Notes: generated from the letters alone by a model not told the origin. A stretch of DNA of 64,000 bases from JAVVHH01 sp965276815 (GCA_965276815.1 CBDIBE010000011.1:1240001-1304000), one strand, 5' to 3'. Positions 47,138-56,289 are shown, counted from the stretch's first letter. Made by a program: numbers and translations.

Positions 47138-49918
47138 ATGAACGACGCTGAAACCATCTCAAGTGCCGACACCGGCGCGCTGCTCGGCTTGATCGCCACG
47201 GCGCGCGCCCGCGCCGCCGCCGATCCGTTCGGCAACCCGGTGCTGGCAGCCGCCCTCGCGATCAGCCGGCTGCTCGACGACGGCGCCCTCGACGAACCGG
47301 GACTGACCTCGGCCATCGCCACGCTGCGGGACGCCGCCGCCGCGGACCGGGCGCGGCGGCTGGCCGATTATGTCGGCGGCACCGAGATGGCGGCGTCGCA
47401 AGCCGCCTTCGCACGTCTCGCCACCGCGCTGATCCGCCCAGACCCCGAGGACAGCCCGCTGCCGCTGCGTGACGTCCGTGCCGCGGTCGAGCGGCCCCGC
47501 TTCGCCTGCGTCTTCACCGGCCATCCGACCTTCGCCGTCTCGCCGGAGACCTACGCCGCGCTGGCTGCCACCGCGAGCGGTGAAACAAGCCCGCCGGACG
47601 GCGCCTCGCATCGGCCAACCAAGCCGACGCTGGACCAGGAGTTCGCCGCCGCCAACGCCGCGATAGCCAGCGGGCGCGACGCGCTCGACGCGCTCTGCGC
47701 CGCGATCCTCCAAACGGCGCGCCCGATCTGGCCCGCCGCCTGGACCGCGCTCAACCCAGGGCCGGTCGTGCTCGCCTCCTGGGTTGGCCTCGACACCGAT
47801 GGGCGGACCGATATCGGCTGGTGGGACAGCCTGCGCCTGCGCCTGCGCATGAAGCAGCTCGGCCTCCAGCGGGTCGCCAGCCAGGTGCAGGGAACCGGCA
47901 AGCTGGAGAACCGGGTGGCCAAGGCGCTGGACGAGGTCGCCGCCCAGCTCGCGCTCGCGCCCGACGGTCCTGACCCGGCCAAGGTCGGCCCGTTCGCCCG
48001 CCGGCTCGTCGGCGGCCGCGACCGCGCCCTCCTCACCCCGGAACCGTTGCTCCCGCTCTTCGCCGCCGCCGTCGCCGACGCACCGCCGGACCGGCAGCTC
48101 GCGCTCTGTACCGCCCGCGCCGGCATGCTCGCGCACGGGCTGAGCCTCGCCCATTCGCATATGCGGCTCAACGCGACCCAGGTGCACAACGCCGTCCGCC
48201 TGCGCCTCGGCCTCGACGACCCGCCGGCCGACCGCTCCCGCCGCCGCTCCATGCTCGCCGCGATCGACGAGGCGCTGGCCGCGGTCGAGCCCGTGCCGGT
48301 CGATTTTGGCGCGCTCCTGGCCGAGCAATCCTCGGCGCTGCGGCTGATGATGCTGGTGGCGCAGATCGCCAAGCACGTGGATCGGCACACGCTCACGCGC
48401 TTCCTCGTCGCCGAGACCCGCAGCGGCTACACGCTGCTGGCCACGCTCTGGCTCGCCCGGCTCTGCGGGGTGGAGCGGCACATCGAGATCAGTCCGCTGT
48501 TTGAGACCGGCGACGCGCTCGAGGACGGGGCGCGGGTGCTGGAGGAGGCGCTGCGCTCGCCGCATTACCGGGCCTATCTGCGCGGCGTCGGCCGGCTCTG
48601 CCTGCAATTCGGCTACTCCGACTCCGCCCGCTATCTTGGCCAGTTGCCGGCGAGCTACCTGATCGAGCGGCTCAAGCTGCGCCTTGCCGAGGCGCTCACC
48701 CGGCATGGGCTCGGCGCGGTCGAGGTCGTGCTGTTCGACACGCATGGCGAAAGCATCGGCCGCGGCGCGCATCCCGGCTCGCTGGCCGACCGGCTCGACT
48801 ACCTGTCGCCGGTAGCGGCCCGGGTCACGCTGGCGCGGGCCGGCATCACGGTCCGCGAGGAGAGCAGCTTTCAGGGCGGCGACGGCTATTTGCTGTTTGG
48901 CACTCCGGCGCTGGCGCTGGCCAGCATCGCCCGGGTCGCCGAGCACGCGCTCGGCCCACTCCCGGAGGCGGACGACCCGGTGTACCAGGAGGCGGATTTC
49001 GCGGCCGGGTTCTTCGCGACTGCCAGCACGGCGATGCAGGAGCTGGTCGAGGATCCCGGCTATGCCTCGCTGCTTGGCGCGTTCGGCCCGGCGCTGCTCG
49101 ATCCCACCGGGTCGCGGCCGAGCGCCCGGCAAACCGACGCAGGCGGGCCCGACCGTATCCGGCATCCGCGCGAGCTGCGGGCGATCCCGAACAATGCCAT
49201 CCTGCAGCAGCTCGGCTGGTTTGCGAACACGCTGCACGGGCTCGGCGCCGCGGCCTCGCGCGACCCGGAGCTGTTCGCCGAGATGCACGCACGCAGCCGG
49301 CGCTTTCGCCGTGCGCTCGACTTCGCGGCGCACGCCGCCCGGCACTCGGACCTCGACGTGCTGCGCGCGACGGTCTCGATCCTCGATCCTGGCTCCTGGC
49401 TGGACCGGGCGGCGCACGCCACGATCCCCGGCCGGGCCGGACACTTGGCAGAAATCGCCGAGGCGCTGGGCAGCCTCGATCTATGGGGGCCGATGCAGGC
49501 GACGGTGAGGCGCGCGCAGGCCGACCAGGTCCGCCTACGCCGGGCCTGGCCCGACCTGCCCCGCATGTCCGACCGCGCGGCGTTGCTGCACGCCTTGCGG
49601 CTCGCGGTGATCGGCCGGATCTGGCTGCTCGTCGCCGAAATCCCTGACTTTTCGCCCCGGCACGGCGCGACGCCGGACGCAATCCGCGCCCGGCTGCTCC
49701 GTCTCGACGTGCCTGGGGCGCTCGACATCCTGGCGCAGATCTTCCCGCACTCGCCCGGCCCGGCCGCGACGCATGATTACGGCGAACCGCGCAGCCCAGC
49801 CGCCACGCAGAGCTACGCCGCCGAGCATAAGCGTCTATTCGCCCCGATGCGCCGCCTATTCGGCCTGACCCGCGAGATCACCGCCGCCCTCAGCCACGAA
49901 ATCGGCGCGTTCGGATAG
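47138..49918 (+). CDS. Divergent phosphoenolpyruvate carboxylase homologue
   Basis: The 926-residue protein has PEP carboxylase motifs in order: CVFTGHPTFAVSPETY (catalytic His region), WVGLDTDGRTD, SPLFETGDALEDGARVLEEA, GYSDSARYLG, HGESIGRGAHP and the GSRPSARQ / LRAIPNN C-terminal part. Several residues that are constant in true enzymes differ: the GGDRDGNP loop reads GLDTDGRT, the SDSNKDGG loop reads SDSARYLG, the GRGGSIGRGG loop reads THGESIGRGA, and the C-terminal NTG is absent. It may be a paralogue with altered activity. A long open frame on the opposite strand (47159-49444) is a shadow. Confidence 0.8.
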   Translation: MNDAETISSADTGALLGLIATARARAAADPFGNPVLAAALAISRLLDDGALDEPGLTSAIATLRDAAAADRARRLADYVGGTEMAASQAAFARLATALIRPDPEDSPLPLRDVRAAVERPRFACVFTGHPTFAVSPETYAALAATASGETSPPDGASHRPTKPTLDQEFAAANAAIASGRDALDALCAAILQTARPIWPAAWTALNPGPVVLASWVGLDTDGRTDIGWWDSLRLRLRMKQLGLQRVASQVQGTGKLENRVAKALDEVAAQLALAPDGPDPAKVGPFARRLVGGRDRALLTPEPLLPLFAAAVADAPPDRQLALCTARAGMLAHGLSLAHSHMRLNATQVHNAVRLRLGLDDPPADRSRRRSMLAAIDEALAAVEPVPVDFGALLAEQSSALRLMMLVAQIAKHVDRHTLTRFLVAETRSGYTLLATLWLARLCGVERHIEISPLFETGDALEDGARVLEEALRSPHYRAYLRGVGRLCLQFGYSDSARYLGQLPASYLIERLKLRLAEALTRHGLGAVEVVLFDTHGESIGRGAHPGSLADRLDYLSPVAARVTLARAGITVREESSFQGGDGYLLFGTPALALASIARVAEHALGPLPEADDPVYQEADFAAGFFATASTAMQELVEDPGYASLLGAFGPALLDPTGSRPSARQTDAGGPDRIRHPRELRAIPNNAILQQLGWFANTLHGLGAAASRDPELFAEMHARSRRFRRALDFAAHAARHSDLDVLRATVSILDPGSWLDRAAHATIPGRAGHLAEIAEALGSLDLWGPMQATVRRAQADQVRLRRAWPDLPRMSDRAALLHALRLAVIGRIWLLVAEIPDFSPRHGATPDAIRARLLRLDVPGALDILAQIFPHSPGPAATHDYGEPRSPAATQSYAAEHKRLFAPMRRLFGLTREITAALSHEIGAFG

Positions 49919-49952
49919 GCCCGGCCACGATCAGGCGAGGGAGGTCAACTTA

Positions 49953-51332
49953 TCAGGATCGCGCGAGCCTGAAGACGCTGTGGGCGATGCGGCCGCCCCA
50001 CGGGCGCACGAACTGGGCTGACCCGACGAGTTGACTGCCGCTGAGCTGCCCGACCAGATCACACAGGAACGGGTTCCTGCCCATCATCAGCACGCCAGAC
50101 GCCGATATGCGGCCATCAGGCGTGATGTTGCCGGACAGTTCGCCCGTCCCCAACAGACCCTCCCCGGCGTGGAACGTTGCCCTTATCGTCCCGGACACCG
50201 GGTCCTTGGTGATCGCGAGCGCGAGCCGGCCACTGCGGTTCATCGTCTGATTGTCCACCGGGCCTTCGAAGAAACCCAAGGAGTCGGACGGCTCTTCCTG
50301 TCGCACCGCGTCGATACGGCTGCTCATGAGCGGAGGCGGCACGCTGGCTGCGGTAACCAGAGGCCGGTCCGCAAGGCTGGGCTGACCTGCCGCATTCGCC
50401 AAAACGGTCGGCGCCGGTAATGACTTGGCCAGTGCGGGCGCCGGCGCCGGGCTACTAGGCTGCACCGGCGCCGGCAGTGTCGCTGGCTGCGGCAGTGTCG
50501 TCGTCGCGACCTGCATCGACGGGCCGGCTGGCAGTTCAGTCAATCCGGCCGGCGCCGGTTCGACCGCTAGCCATTTCGCCGCCAAGCTGCTTGTCAGCAC
50601 GATGAGCAGCGCGGCCAAGGCAACGGCAAGCCTCGCATTCGACATGCGCGCCTCGCGCACCCGGGTCCTTTCTGGCCGAGGCTGGGCCGCCGCTACGGCG
50701 ATGCCGTTCTCGTCGCGAATCGACAGCGCAGTCTGCACGTGACGGCAGCCGACATGAGGCGCTCCCTCAAGATCCGCCAAGAACACTGCGGCGCCAGCGA
50801 GCGCGCTGATCTCGTGCAACGAGCTGCCGGATCGCCCAATCAGGTCGACGATGGCCTCTGGCTGCATCGTATCGCGCGGCCGGCCGGAAGCGGCGAAGCG
50901 GGCGGCAACAAACCGGGCCACCTCGTTGGGCGAAAGCGGCGCGGCGGTAACCGGCTCGTGCCCCAAATCGAGCTGGAACGGGTTGCTGGCAACGGCATTG
51001 CGGTAAACGCATCCTGCCCAGGGACTGTCCACATCCATGAGACACTGCTCGGACCGGGACTCGTAACGGCCGGCCAATTCAGCCCAGCGCGCCGCCAGGC
51101 CAGACACGGGTCCGTGCAGCTCCTCGGCGGCGTCAAACGCGTCCGCCAGGCTGAAGAACAAACCTTTCAGCCACCACTTGCCGTCGCTGTTTTGTTCGAG
51201 GAGGAAAAGCCCGGTGCCGGTCGTGTCAACCCGCCATTCCGCCGGCGACAGCACTGCGACAGACCTGCGGAGGCAAGCAGCCAGCCTACGTCGAAAAACA
51301 ACACCGATTTCAGAGGAGAATCGGCGCGGCAT
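49953..51332 (-). CDS. Membrane protein of unknown function with AAA-lid-like domain
   Basis: The 459-residue product starts at ATG 51332 directly behind GGAGGTAGGA, decided against ATGs 4 and 24 codons upstream. A cytoplasmic region of about 230 residues contains a stretch (PNEVARFVAARFAASGRPRD, then EAIVDLIGRSGSSLHEISAL) that resembles the C-terminal lid of ExeA/GspA-type AAA+ ATPases, but no P-loop is present. One transmembrane helix follows (about 234-252), then a Pro/Ala-rich linker and a C-terminal beta-rich domain with GTGELSGNITPDGRISASGV. Its role is unknown. It converges with the PEPC gene. Confidence 0.65.
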   Translation of the reverse strand: MPRRFSSEIGVVFRRRLAACLRRSVAVLSPAEWRVDTTGTGLFLLEQNSDGKWWLKGLFFSLADAFDAAEELHGPVSGLAARWAELAGRYESRSEQCLMDVDSPWAGCVYRNAVASNPFQLDLGHEPVTAAPLSPNEVARFVAARFAASGRPRDTMQPEAIVDLIGRSGSSLHEISALAGAAVFLADLEGAPHVGCRHVQTALSIRDENGIAVAAAQPRPERTRVREARMSNARLAVALAALLIVLTSSLAAKWLAVEPAPAGLTELPAGPSMQVATTTLPQPATLPAPVQPSSPAPAPALAKSLPAPTVLANAAGQPSLADRPLVTAASVPPPLMSSRIDAVRQEEPSDSLGFFEGPVDNQTMNRSGRLALAITKDPVSGTIRATFHAGEGLLGTGELSGNITPDGRISASGVLMMGRNPFLCDLVGQLSGSQLVGSAQFVRPWGGRIAHSVFRLARS

Positions 51333-51537
51333 TCCTACCTCCATGGCTGGGTTCCGCTGCGGCAGCGCACGTGCGGCCGGTTCCCAAGCTGTTTCCGGAC
51401 GCACTCGTCAGCAGGCAGTGTCATATCACACCAGCGGCCCTTTGTGGCTCGCGCAATACGGTTTTTGAGACAGGAAAACCGGCACCTCACGCATCTGTTA
51501 ACCTTTACTTAGGCCGTATTCCCGCCTTAACTGTGGC

Positions 51538-51768
51538 ATGCCGATTGCACGCCCAGGCTACGACCGTCAGTCGGAAGCCGAGCACGTGAGCACCGTTCGA
51601 GATCGCTGGCTTCCCGATGACGACGCGCGCGGACCATTCGCGCGCGGGCAAGCCGATGCCGAGGAGCTCTATCAGCTTGCGGGTGCGTCGGGGGTCGCTG
51701 CCGCGTTGAGCATCGGTGCAGCGTTCTGGAGTGGAGTTTACGCGATCCTGCACATCTGGATGCGCTGA
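51538..51768 (+). CDS. Small hypothetical protein with C-terminal membrane helix
   Basis: The 76-residue frame has a charged N-terminal half (LPDDDARGPFARGQADAEEL) and one C-terminal hydrophobic helix (VAAALSIGAAFWSGVYAILH). There is no obvious ribosome binding site before the ATG, and a GTG at codon 17 is an alternative. The 205-base gap upstream is comparatively AT-rich and may hold promoters for this gene and the divergent membrane protein. Confidence 0.4.
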   Translation: MPIARPGYDRQSEAEHVSTVRDRWLPDDDARGPFARGQADAEELYQLAGASGVAAALSIGAAFWSGVYAILHIWMR

Positions 51769-51787
51769 ACCGCCCAGTCGAGCCGCC

Positions 51788-52168
51788 GTGATCGCGGCGA
51801 CGCTGGACCAATCCGTGCTGGAGCTGTTGCGATGGCTCTGGGCCGCGCCGCCCTCGTCCGATCCCGTCATCGAGGCGCGTGCCCGCGAATTGCTCCTCGA
51901 CACCATTGGCTGCGCCATCTCGGGCACGGCCGAGAAGGAGGTGGCCGCGCTGTTCCAGCATGCCGAACCGGGTCCGGTCGGTTTCCCCGGCGTGCCGCAG
52001 GCCAGCTCAACATCGGGTTCGCGTATGCCTTCGCCGCCGCCGCATGACCCGGCGGCAAGTACGCGACAAGTTCCGCGCCTATGCCAGCCCGGTGATCGGA
52101 ATGAGCACGCCGAACTCATCGCCACGCGGCTGCTGGAAGGCGCGCTCACCGCCCCGCTACGTCTGTAG
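51788..52168 (+). pseudogene. MmgE/PrpD-family remnant with internal deletion and frameshifts
   Basis: From GTG 51788 the frame reads ARELLLDTIGCAISGTAEKE, the typical N-terminus of MmgE/PrpD proteins (2-methylcitrate dehydratase, aconitate decarboxylase relatives). After about 75 residues a +1/-1 change leads to NIGFAYAFAAAA in a second frame, then TRRQVRDKFRAYASPVIG in a third frame, which is C-terminal family sequence, and finally AELIATRLLEGALTAPL back in the first frame up to a TAG. More than 300 residues of the middle are lost. The gene is dead. Confidence 0.7.
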
Positions 52169-52175
52169 CCCGGCG

Positions 52176-53513
52176 TCAAACGCCTCGCCGCGTGCGTGGC
52201 GGCGTCGCCAGGCCGAGATGGCCGCGCAGCGTGGTGGCCGCGTACTCGGTGCGGAACAAGCCACGCCGCTGCAGCACCGGGACCGCGTGGTCGATGAACA
52301 ATTCGAGCTCGGCGGGGAAGTAGGCGGGCATGATGTTGAACCCGTCGCACGCGCCCTCGTCGAGCCAGAGCCGCATGTGGTCGGCGAGCTGCTCGGGCGT
52401 GCCGACGAACGAGCCGTGCGAGCGGCTGCGCGCCACCTCGGCGGCGCACTCGCGGATTGCCATGCCGCCCGCCTCGGCGCGGTCCAGCAGGCTTGCCACC
52501 CGAGGTGTAAAATTGCTGCCGGCGGCGCGGATCGCGGCCACGGGCAGCTTGTCCTCGGGCGCGTACTCATACAGGCGGAACTTCATCTGATCGCTCAGGA
52601 TCCAGATGCCGACCGCCGGGACCACCAGCTCGTCCAGCTCCTGTTCCTTGCGCCTTGCCTCGGCCTCGGTGCTGCCGAGGATCGGCGACAGGCCGGGCAG
52701 GATCTTCAGCGCCTCCGCCGGCCGGCCGCGCCTCGCCATTTTCTCGTGGATCGCGGTGCGGAACTTGATGCCGTCCTCGCGGCGGCCCTGGGCGGCGAAG
52801 ATCACCTCGGCCAGGTCGGCCGCGAACTCCATGCCCGCGGGCGAACCGCCGGCCTGGACCAGCACCGGCCAGCCCTGCGGCGGGCGCGGCAGGCCGGCCG
52901 GGCCGCCGACACGGAAGAACTCGCCGGAGTGGTCGAGTCCATGGATGCGGGCCGGGTCGGCGAACTGGCCGGTGGCGCGGTCCAGTATCAGGGCGTCGTC
53001 GTCCCAACTGTCCCACAACCCGGTGCACACATCGACGAATTCGCGGGCCCGCTCGTAACGGCGCGTCTTCTCCATGTGCTGCTTGCGGCTGAAATTATAG
53101 GCCGCGTCGTCGTTCTGCGTGGTGATGATGTTCCAGCCAGCCCGGCCGCCGCTGATGTGGTCCAGCGAGGCAAAGCGCTCGGCGATGGTAAACGGCTCAT
53201 TGTAGGTGGTGGACAGGGTCGCCACCAGGCCGAGGCGTTCCGTGACCGAAGAAATGGCCGAGGTGATCGAGATCGAATCGAGATTGTTCAGGCCGCCCTC
53301 GGCGATGACCCTGCCGTCCTTCTCGCGCGCAGCCAGCATATCGCCGACGAAGAACAGGTCGAATTTACCGCGTTCCGCCGCCCGCGCCGCTTGCTCGTAG
53401 AACGACATGCTAGCGATGGTGGCGGGAGCGACCGAGGGGTGGCGCCAGCCGGCGATGTGATGCCCGCCGGGGTAGATGAACAGGCCGAGATGGAGCTGTT
53501 TCCGCGCGCTCAT
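52176..53513 (-). CDS. LLM-class flavin-dependent monooxygenase (NtaA/SnaA/DszA type)
   Basis: The 445-residue FMNH2-dependent monooxygenase has the family segments LGLFIYPGGHHIAGWRHPSV, NEPFTIAERFASLDHISGGR and AGWNIITTQNDDAAYNF, plus VLVQAGGSPAGMEFAADLAE. Members oxidise nitrilotriacetate, sulfonates, dibenzothiophene or amines and need a separate flavin reductase, which is not in this window. Its start overlaps the stop of the second luciferase-like gene (ATGA), so both are expressed together. Confidence 0.9.
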   Translation of the reverse strand: MSARKQLHLGLFIYPGGHHIAGWRHPSVAPATIASMSFYEQAARAAERGKFDLFFVGDMLAAREKDGRVIAEGGLNNLDSISITSAISSVTERLGLVATLSTTYNEPFTIAERFASLDHISGGRAGWNIITTQNDDAAYNFSRKQHMEKTRRYERAREFVDVCTGLWDSWDDDALILDRATGQFADPARIHGLDHSGEFFRVGGPAGLPRPPQGWPVLVQAGGSPAGMEFAADLAEVIFAAQGRREDGIKFRTAIHEKMARRGRPAEALKILPGLSPILGSTEAEARRKEQELDELVVPAVGIWILSDQMKFRLYEYAPEDKLPVAAIRAAGSNFTPRVASLLDRAEAGGMAIRECAAEVARSRSHGSFVGTPEQLADHMRLWLDEGACDGFNIMPAYFPAELELFIDHAVPVLQRRGLFRTEYAATTLRGHLGLATPPRTRRGV

Positions 53514-54571
53514 GCGGCGAACCGGCTGCGCGGACGCGGCAATCCGAGGTGCTCGCGCAACGTCGTGCCGGAATAGGCGTCGCGGAAGAGGCCTCGAGCG
53601 CGGCCGGCCGGGACGACCCAGTCGACGAAGGTTTCGAGGTCATCGGGCAGCACGGCCGGGCGCAGATTGAAGCCGTCGCAGATGCCGTCCCGCACCCAGG
53701 ACGCGAACAGATCCAGCAATTGCTCCGAAGTGCCGACGAAACGCAGACTTTCGTCCGGGCTCGCGCCCACCTGCTCCGCGCGTCTGCGGGCTTCGGCGTC
53801 GGTCGCACCCAGGATCGGGGTGACATTCACCAGGACCCGCGCCGGCGTGCGCGCCATTGCAGCCCGCAACGACATCGCGGCCTCGCGCGAAGGAGCTGAC
53901 ACCAACAACACGTCGGCCGCGTCGACTGCGATCCGGCGGGCAGCATCATCCGCCGGAAAATCGATCACCACGACCGGATTGCCCTGCACCGGGCGCGGCA
54001 CGTTGAGCGGCCCGCGCACCGTGAAGAAGGCTCCTTGGTGTTGGATCGGATGCACGCGCGCCGGGTCGGCGAAACGACCGGTCGGCACATCGAGCAGCAG
54101 CCCCTCATCCTCCCAACTATCCCAGAGCTGCCGGACCACGTCGATCAGCTCGCTGGCGCGCTTGAGCGCGGAGGCGGCGTCCATCGGCGCCGTATGGGCG
54201 AATTGGCGGATCGGCTGCGCATCGCCGGGCAGGCCGGCAATCCAGGCGGTGCGGCCGCCGGCCAAATGGTCGAGCGTCGCGAACACCCTTGCGACATTGA
54301 ACGGCTCGGTATGCTCCACCGCCCAATGCGCGCCCAAACCAAGGTATTGCGTGCCCGCGATCAGCGAGCCGAGCAGGGGCAGCGGATCGATGCGCAGGCG
54401 GTCACCGCGCCCGAGCCACACCGCCTCGAGCATCCCGCGCTCGGCGATGCCCGCCATCTCCTGAAACCGCTTGCCGATCGGGAACGCCTCGCCGCGGCAG
54501 AACCGCCAGGCCTCGGGATGAAACCCGGCGCTGCACAGCGATGCGGTGAGATGGATCGGGTATCTGGACAC
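53510..54571 (-). CDS. LLM-class flavin-dependent oxidoreductase, second copy
   Basis: The 353-residue protein is shorter than NtaA-type enzymes and has HTEPFNVARVFATLDHLAGG, RTAWIAGLPGDAQPIRQFAH and NPVVVIDFPADDAARRIAVD. It is a distant paralogue of its downstream neighbour; the missing residues fall in the middle insertion. It is first in a two-gene unit, divergent (54 bases) from the enoyl-CoA hydratase gene, and the two units probably share one regulatory region. Confidence 0.85.
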   Translation of the reverse strand: MSRYPIHLTASLCSAGFHPEAWRFCRGEAFPIGKRFQEMAGIAERGMLEAVWLGRGDRLRIDPLPLLGSLIAGTQYLGLGAHWAVEHTEPFNVARVFATLDHLAGGRTAWIAGLPGDAQPIRQFAHTAPMDAASALKRASELIDVVRQLWDSWEDEGLLLDVPTGRFADPARVHPIQHQGAFFTVRGPLNVPRPVQGNPVVVIDFPADDAARRIAVDAADVLLVSAPSREAAMSLRAAMARTPARVLVNVTPILGATDAEARRRAEQVGASPDESLRFVGTSEQLLDLFASWVRDGICDGFNLRPAVLPDDLETFVDWVVPAGRARGLFRDAYSGTTLREHLGLPRPRSRFAA

Positions 54572-54625
54572 TCGGGGAGTATGCTGATCAGACTACGCGC
54601 GTCCATAGGTTCGAGGTGTGATTGC

Positions 54626-55408
54626 ATGGCCGATCTGATCAGGGTCGAACGCAGCGACCAGATCGCCACGGTCTGGCTCGACAACCCGCCGCTGAACACC
54701 GTTTCGATGCGCTTGCTGCACGAGCTGCACGCGGCGCTCGACGGGATCGAGGCGGACAAGTTGATCCGCTGCGTCATCCTGTCCGGAGCCGGCGAGCGCG
54801 CCTTCTGCGCCGGCGCGGACCTGCGCGAGGAAGAGGAGATGCGCGACCCCGAGGCCAGCCGGGCCTTGTGGGAAGCCGGCCGGCGGACGCTGGGCCGCAT
54901 CGAGGGCTTTCCCAAGCCGATCGTGACCGCCATCCATGGTTGGTGCATCGGCGGCGGCACGGCGATCGGCTGGGCCGCCGACATCCGCATCGCCGCCGAC
55001 AACGCCATATTCCGCGCCGGCGACGCCTATCTCGGCGTGATTCCCAGCTGGGGCATGGGGCTGCTGCGGCTGCCGCGGCTGGTTGGCCGGGCGCAGGCGC
55101 TGGACATCCTGCTGCTCGGCGAGGATTTCGGGGCGCAGCGGGCCTATGAGCTGGGCCTGGTCACCAAAATCGTTCCTCGGGCGGAACTGGCGGATGAGGC
55201 CGAGAAAGTGGCACGGCGCATCGCCAGCGCCTCCCCCACTGCGATCCTGGCGACACGGCGCGCGATCCAGTTCGGCCTACGGCACGATTGGGACGAGATG
55301 GCCGCGTTCGAGGCGGAGCTGACCGCGGAGGTGTTCGCGCACCCGGACGCCGCCGAAGGGATGTCGGCCTTCCTGCAGAAACGCCCCCCGACATTCCAGG
55401 ACATCTGA
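54626..55408 (+). CDS. Enoyl-CoA hydratase/isomerase family protein
   Basis: The 260-residue crotonase-fold protein has ILSGAGERAFCAGADLREEE (oxyanion hole) and GWCIGGGTAIGWAADIRIAA with FRAGDAYLGVIPSWGMGLLR. The positions that hold the two catalytic Glu of true hydratases read Tyr/Leu and Pro/Ser (DAYLGVIPSWG), so the chemistry may be a different crotonase reaction. ATG 54626 was chosen; an upstream frame is not homologous. It starts a plus-strand set with a binding protein, amidohydrolase and acyl-CoA synthetase. Confidence 0.85.
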   Translation: MADLIRVERSDQIATVWLDNPPLNTVSMRLLHELHAALDGIEADKLIRCVILSGAGERAFCAGADLREEEEMRDPEASRALWEAGRRTLGRIEGFPKPIVTAIHGWCIGGGTAIGWAADIRIAADNAIFRAGDAYLGVIPSWGMGLLRLPRLVGRAQALDILLLGEDFGAQRAYELGLVTKIVPRAELADEAEKVARRIASASPTAILATRRAIQFGLRHDWDEMAAFEAELTAEVFAHPDAAEGMSAFLQKRPPTFQDI

Positions 55409-55420
55409 GCGGAGAGCGCA

Positions 55421-56281
55421 ATGAGATCGATGGTCAAGCTTGCTGCCGCGCTGTTGCTTCTCGCGACGCAACACTCCTGGGCGGCGGACTGCACGCCGAC
55501 GCTGGGGCACCCGCCGCTGGCCCGCAAGGGCATGCTGATCGCGGCGATAAACCCGACCGTGGCGCCGATCCAATACATCGACGAGGACGGCAACATCATC
55601 GGGCTGGATGTGGATGTCGGCAACGCCATCGCCGCGCGCCTGTGCCTGCAGATGGAGTACCAGAGCACGCAATTCGCGACGATGATCCCGCTGCTAAAGG
55701 ATGGCCGGATCGACCTGATCGACTCCTTCATGTTCTACACGCCGGAACGCGCAGCCCAGGTGCTCATGGTGCCGTATGGCGCGTCGGCATTGGCGATCGT
55801 GGTCCCCAAGAGCAACACCGACGCCATCAGCGGCCCTGAGTATTTCTCGGGCAAGCGCATGGGCGTCGAGCTCGGAACCGTAGATTTCAATGACGCCAAG
55901 GCGGCGAGCGAGGCGCTCGAGAAGGCGGCCAAGCCTGCCATCACCGTGCAAACCTTCGACACCTATGCCGACGTGCTGCAAGCCCTGAAGTCCGGCCAGG
56001 TGGACGGCGTGTTCATCGGCACCGAGCAGGCGTTCTACTTTCGCAAGAAAGGTCTCGACTTCTTCCGCATTGCGCTGACCGGCTACGATCCGCATGCCGA
56101 GGCGCTGGCCTTCTCGCAGCCGGCGCTGGCCGATGCGGTCATCAAGGTGATGAACGAGATGAAAGCCGACGGCTCGTTCGACAAGCTGTTCGCGCCATAC
56201 GGCCACTGCGTCCTGCCCGGTCCATATAAAGTCACCACCGGGAAGCTGCCCACGCCGGTCTGCCCGCCGCAAACGCAATGA
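55421..56281 (+). CDS. ABC transporter substrate-binding protein, amino-acid type
   Basis: The 286-residue protein has a signal peptide (MRSMVKLAAALLLLATQHSW, cleavage after AWA) and a family 3 binding-protein domain: LIAAINPTVAPIQYIDEDGN, IDLIDSFMFYTPERAAQVL and GVELGTVDFNDAKAASEALE, with VDGVFIGTEQAFYF. The cognate permease and ATPase are not in the window. It lies 12 bases after the hydratase and 8 before the amidohydrolase gene, so it probably captures the substrate of this degradation set. Confidence 0.88.
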   Translation: MRSMVKLAAALLLLATQHSWAADCTPTLGHPPLARKGMLIAAINPTVAPIQYIDEDGNIIGLDVDVGNAIAARLCLQMEYQSTQFATMIPLLKDGRIDLIDSFMFYTPERAAQVLMVPYGASALAIVVPKSNTDAISGPEYFSGKRMGVELGTVDFNDAKAASEALEKAAKPAITVQTFDTYADVLQALKSGQVDGVFIGTEQAFYFRKKGLDFFRIALTGYDPHAEALAFSQPALADAVIKVMNEMKADGSFDKLFAPYGHCVLPGPYKVTTGKLPTPVCPPQTQ

Positions 56282-56289
56282 GCTGACAT

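Noticed and set aside
47159..49444. A 761-residue minus-strand frame opposite the PEP carboxylase homologue
   Set aside because: Arg/Gly/Glu-rich translation without domains, lies fully inside a recognised gene on the other strand.
51505..52449. Minus-strand frame across the MmgE/PrpD remnant
   Set aside because: Arg/Ser-rich translation without homology; it crosses a pseudogene and the end of a monooxygenase gene.
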